From VRUE01 sp035548675 (lineage in GTDB: Bacteria > Actinomycetota > Thermoleophilia > Solirubrobacterales > 70-9), in contig DASZSJ010000142.1 of NCBI GenBank assembly GCA_035548675.1, positions 21,843 to 85,842 of the forward strand: a DNA stretch of 64,000 bases. The letters are read 5' to 3'. The position numbers and the translations under genes are program-made. The first letter of the stretch is position 1, and each line of letters starts with the position of its first letter. The notes beneath the pieces are model-generated. The model saw nothing but the letters and a program-made list of their open reading frames with translations, was not told the origin of the DNA and made no database searches. This document shows positions 62,534-64,000 of the stretch, one piece after another.

Positions 62534-64000
62534 TCAGCAGCTGCTGGGCTTCGGGTCCGAGCGGTCGCGGCTCGCGTCGTCGTCGCCGGGGCCGCAGTCG
62601 ATCGCCTTGTCGCGGTGACCGTCGATCGCTTCGATCGAGTCGTTGCCGCCCTTGCCGACGAAGGTGTCGGCGCCGAGGTGGCCGAAGAGGCTGTTGGGCC
62701 CGTTGTCGCCGATCAGGACGTCGGGGCCGTCAGAGCCCTCGAGGTCCTCGTTGTCGGGCAAGACGTGGTCCGGGGTGCCGCAGCCGGGAGGGCCCCCTGT
62801 GCCGCCCAGCTCGACCCGCATGCTGGCGTTGGAGCGGCCGTAGGAGACCGTGTCCTCGCCCGGCCCGCCGCTGTAGGTGTGTCCCTGGCAGACCGCGACC
62901 GAGGAGACGAGGAGGTCGTTGCCGTTGCCGCCGCCCAGCTGATCGGCGCCGGGGTCGGCGTAGAGCACGTCGTTGCCGTCGTTGCCGATCAGGGTGTCGT
63001 TGCCGTTATTCGGGCCGTTGTAGTTCTCGCCGGCCTCGAGCACGTCGTTGCCGGGCCCGCCGCTGAGCGTGTCGGAGCCAGCGTTGCCGTTGGCTCGCAC
63101 CCTGATTCCCGCCGGCACGTTTTCGGCGATGTTGATCGAGTCGTCGCCGTCGGCGCCGGTGACGACGACGAGCCCGGTCGCGGTGCTGGTCGGGCAGGTG
63201 ACGGTTGCGATCAGGCTGCTGCCCGAGCTCGACTGGCAGCCTTCGCCGGAAACGATCGGGCCGCTTTCGCTCACCGTCCAGGTGCCGTTGCTGAAGGAGA
63301 CGTGGATGTCGTTGGCGCGGTTGTCGCCCTGCACGATCAGGCTGCTGCCGTCGAGGCCTTGATTGAGGATGACGAAGGTGCCGTTGGCCGGCGGGCTCTC
63401 TTCCAGTCCGCAGGAGTGCTCGGTGGCGAAGCCGTTGCACTGGTCGTTGCCGGCGCCGCCGTAGGCCTCGTCGGGGCCGCCCATGCCGTCGAGGTCGTCG
63501 TCGCCGACACCACCGTCGAGCCGGTTTACTTCGCCATCGCCGATCAACGTGTCGCCCTGCGGCGAGCCGACCACGTCCTCGAAGCCGGTCAACGTGTCGT
63601 GCCCGTCGCCTTTGGAGCGACCGGTTGCGAGGTCGACGGTGACCGCGCCGCGGGTGGCGCTGGAGTAGGAGACGATGTCGTTGGTGCCGGGGCCGCCGTC
63701 GAGGGTGTCTTCGCCGCTGTCGCCACGGACCACGTCGCCGTCTCCGGGGCCGCCGCTGGCGTGGTCACTGCCAGCGCCGCCGTAGACGTAGTCGTTGTCG
63801 CCGCCGCCATCGAGCTTCTTGTCGTCGCCGGCACCGCCGTCGACCTGGTCGGTGCCGGCACCGCCCTCAACCTCGTCGTTGCCCTTGTCGCCAAAGAGGA
63901 CGTCGTTGCCACCACCACCGTCGACGTCGTCGCTGCCCTTTTCCCCGTTGGCGAAGTCATCGCCAGCGCCGCCGATCAGCTTGTCAGGGCCTTTCGAGCC
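62534..64000 (-). CDS. RTX-type calcium-binding repeat protein, 5' partial
   Basis: The frame is open to base 64000, so only the C-terminal 488 residues are seen. The first 170 and several later stretches are nonapeptide-like GGxGxD repeats (GGAGDDFANGEKGSDDVDGG, GGNGNDLLVSSVAVCQG), which form Ca2+-binding parallel beta rolls in secreted proteins. A non-repeat beta domain lies in the middle (NGTFVILNQGLDGSSLIVQG). It ends AIDCGPGDDDASRDRSDPK and a final Cys, a tail common in actinobacterial RTX-like surface proteins. No secretion signal is visible because the N-terminus is outside. Confidence 0.88.
   Translation of the reverse strand, partial: GSKGPDKLIGGAGDDFANGEKGSDDVDGGGGNDVLFGDKGNDEVEGGAGTDQVDGGAGDDKKLDGGGDNDYVYGGAGSDHASGGPGDGDVVRGDSGEDTLDGGPGTNDIVSYSSATRGAVTVDLATGRSKGDGHDTLTGFEDVVGSPQGDTLIGDGEVNRLDGGVGDDDLDGMGGPDEAYGGAGNDQCNGFATEHSCGLEESPPANGTFVILNQGLDGSSLIVQGDNRANDIHVSFSNGTWTVSESGPIVSGEGCQSSSGSSLIATVTCPTSTATGLVVVTGADGDDSINIAENVPAGIRVRANGNAGSDTLSGGPGNDVLEAGENYNGPNNGNDTLIGNDGNDVLYADPGADQLGGGNGNDLLVSSVAVCQGHTYSGGPGEDTVSYGRSNASMRVELGGTGGPPGCGTPDHVLPDNEDLEGSDGPDVLIGDNGPNSLFGHLGADTFVGKGGNDSIEAIDGHRDKAIDCGPGDDDASRDRSDPKPSSC

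Noticed and set aside
62534..64000. GGxGxD repeat DNA as a CRISPR or tandem DNA array
   Set aside because: The periodicity is protein-level (nine-residue RTX repeats) with varying codons; there are no identical repeats with unique spacers. No CRISPR array was seen anywhere in the window.

Overview
The window is a piece of a GC-rich, densely coded chromosome. The gene families (a fused PafB-PafC regulator, a long Lhr helicase, an Rv2525c-like DUF1906 protein, WYL, GlxA/AraC and many actinobacterial GT-C proteins), together with first genes that start a few bases after a TANNNT hexamer (leaderless mRNAs), point to an actinobacterium. Thermoleophilia/Solirubrobacterales is my best guess, but that is inference from gene content only.

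Bases 1-23600 are mostly housekeeping and lone metabolic genes: the end of a DUF1998-type helicase, a LOG-like nucleotide-binding protein, methyltransferases, a secreted six-hairpin glycosidase, an MFS exporter cut by an amber codon, tRNA-Phe, TrmO, an SDR, an FAH-family hydrolase, a YhaM-like exonuclease, two membrane GT-C paralogues, pafBC, an MBL hydrolase, a penicillin-acylase-like enzyme, a secreted DUF1906 protein and a divergent pair of DJ-1/PfpI proteins. A small accessory patch with lower GC (about 5080-7470) follows tRNA-Phe: an Xre/nucleotidyltransferase toxin-antitoxin-like pair, an orphan gene behind a near-consensus sigma-70 promoter with an overlapping operator, and a metallopeptidase fragment. 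A 51-bp palindromic repeat occurs three times, each copy flush against a stop codon.

Bases 23600-26900 hold a Phd/VapC pair, a PPOX protein, a secreted clan-A glycosidase and a Dpm1-type synthase. Bases 26834-56670 form a large surface-polysaccharide region. It carries nucleotide-sugar synthesis (rmlA, rmlD, rmlB, rmlC for dTDP-L-rhamnose; gmd and fcl for GDP-L-fucose or a relative; two further epimerases), an initiating polyprenyl-phosphate sugar transferase, at least seven GT2 transferases, GT-C/GT87 membrane transferases, a Wzx flippase, a Wzy-like polymerase with a large C-terminal extracytoplasmic domain, an O-antigen-ligase-like protein with a TPR tail, a FkbM methyltransferase, and a secreted glycosidase beside a third GT-C paralogue. 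Together these can make activated sugars, build a lipid-linked repeat unit on the inner face, flip it, polymerise it and attach or trim it outside. A decayed second flippase and an embedded VapBC pair show that the locus has been rearranged.

Bases 56612-64000 return to general genes: a methyltransferase divergent from lhr, a Crp/Fnr regulator, and the C-terminal part of an RTX-repeat protein that runs off the window.

The most unusual signals are at the level of starts and non-coding structure. Four genes (two vapC, one methyltransferase, wzx) lack any ATG/GTG/TTG where homology and context place their start, and CTG, CTG, ATC and ATA occupy those positions. There are also the 51-bp repeat family, long hairpins at gene ends and inside lhr, and a nested inverted-repeat leader upstream of rmlB. 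All function calls come from reading motifs; no database search was run.
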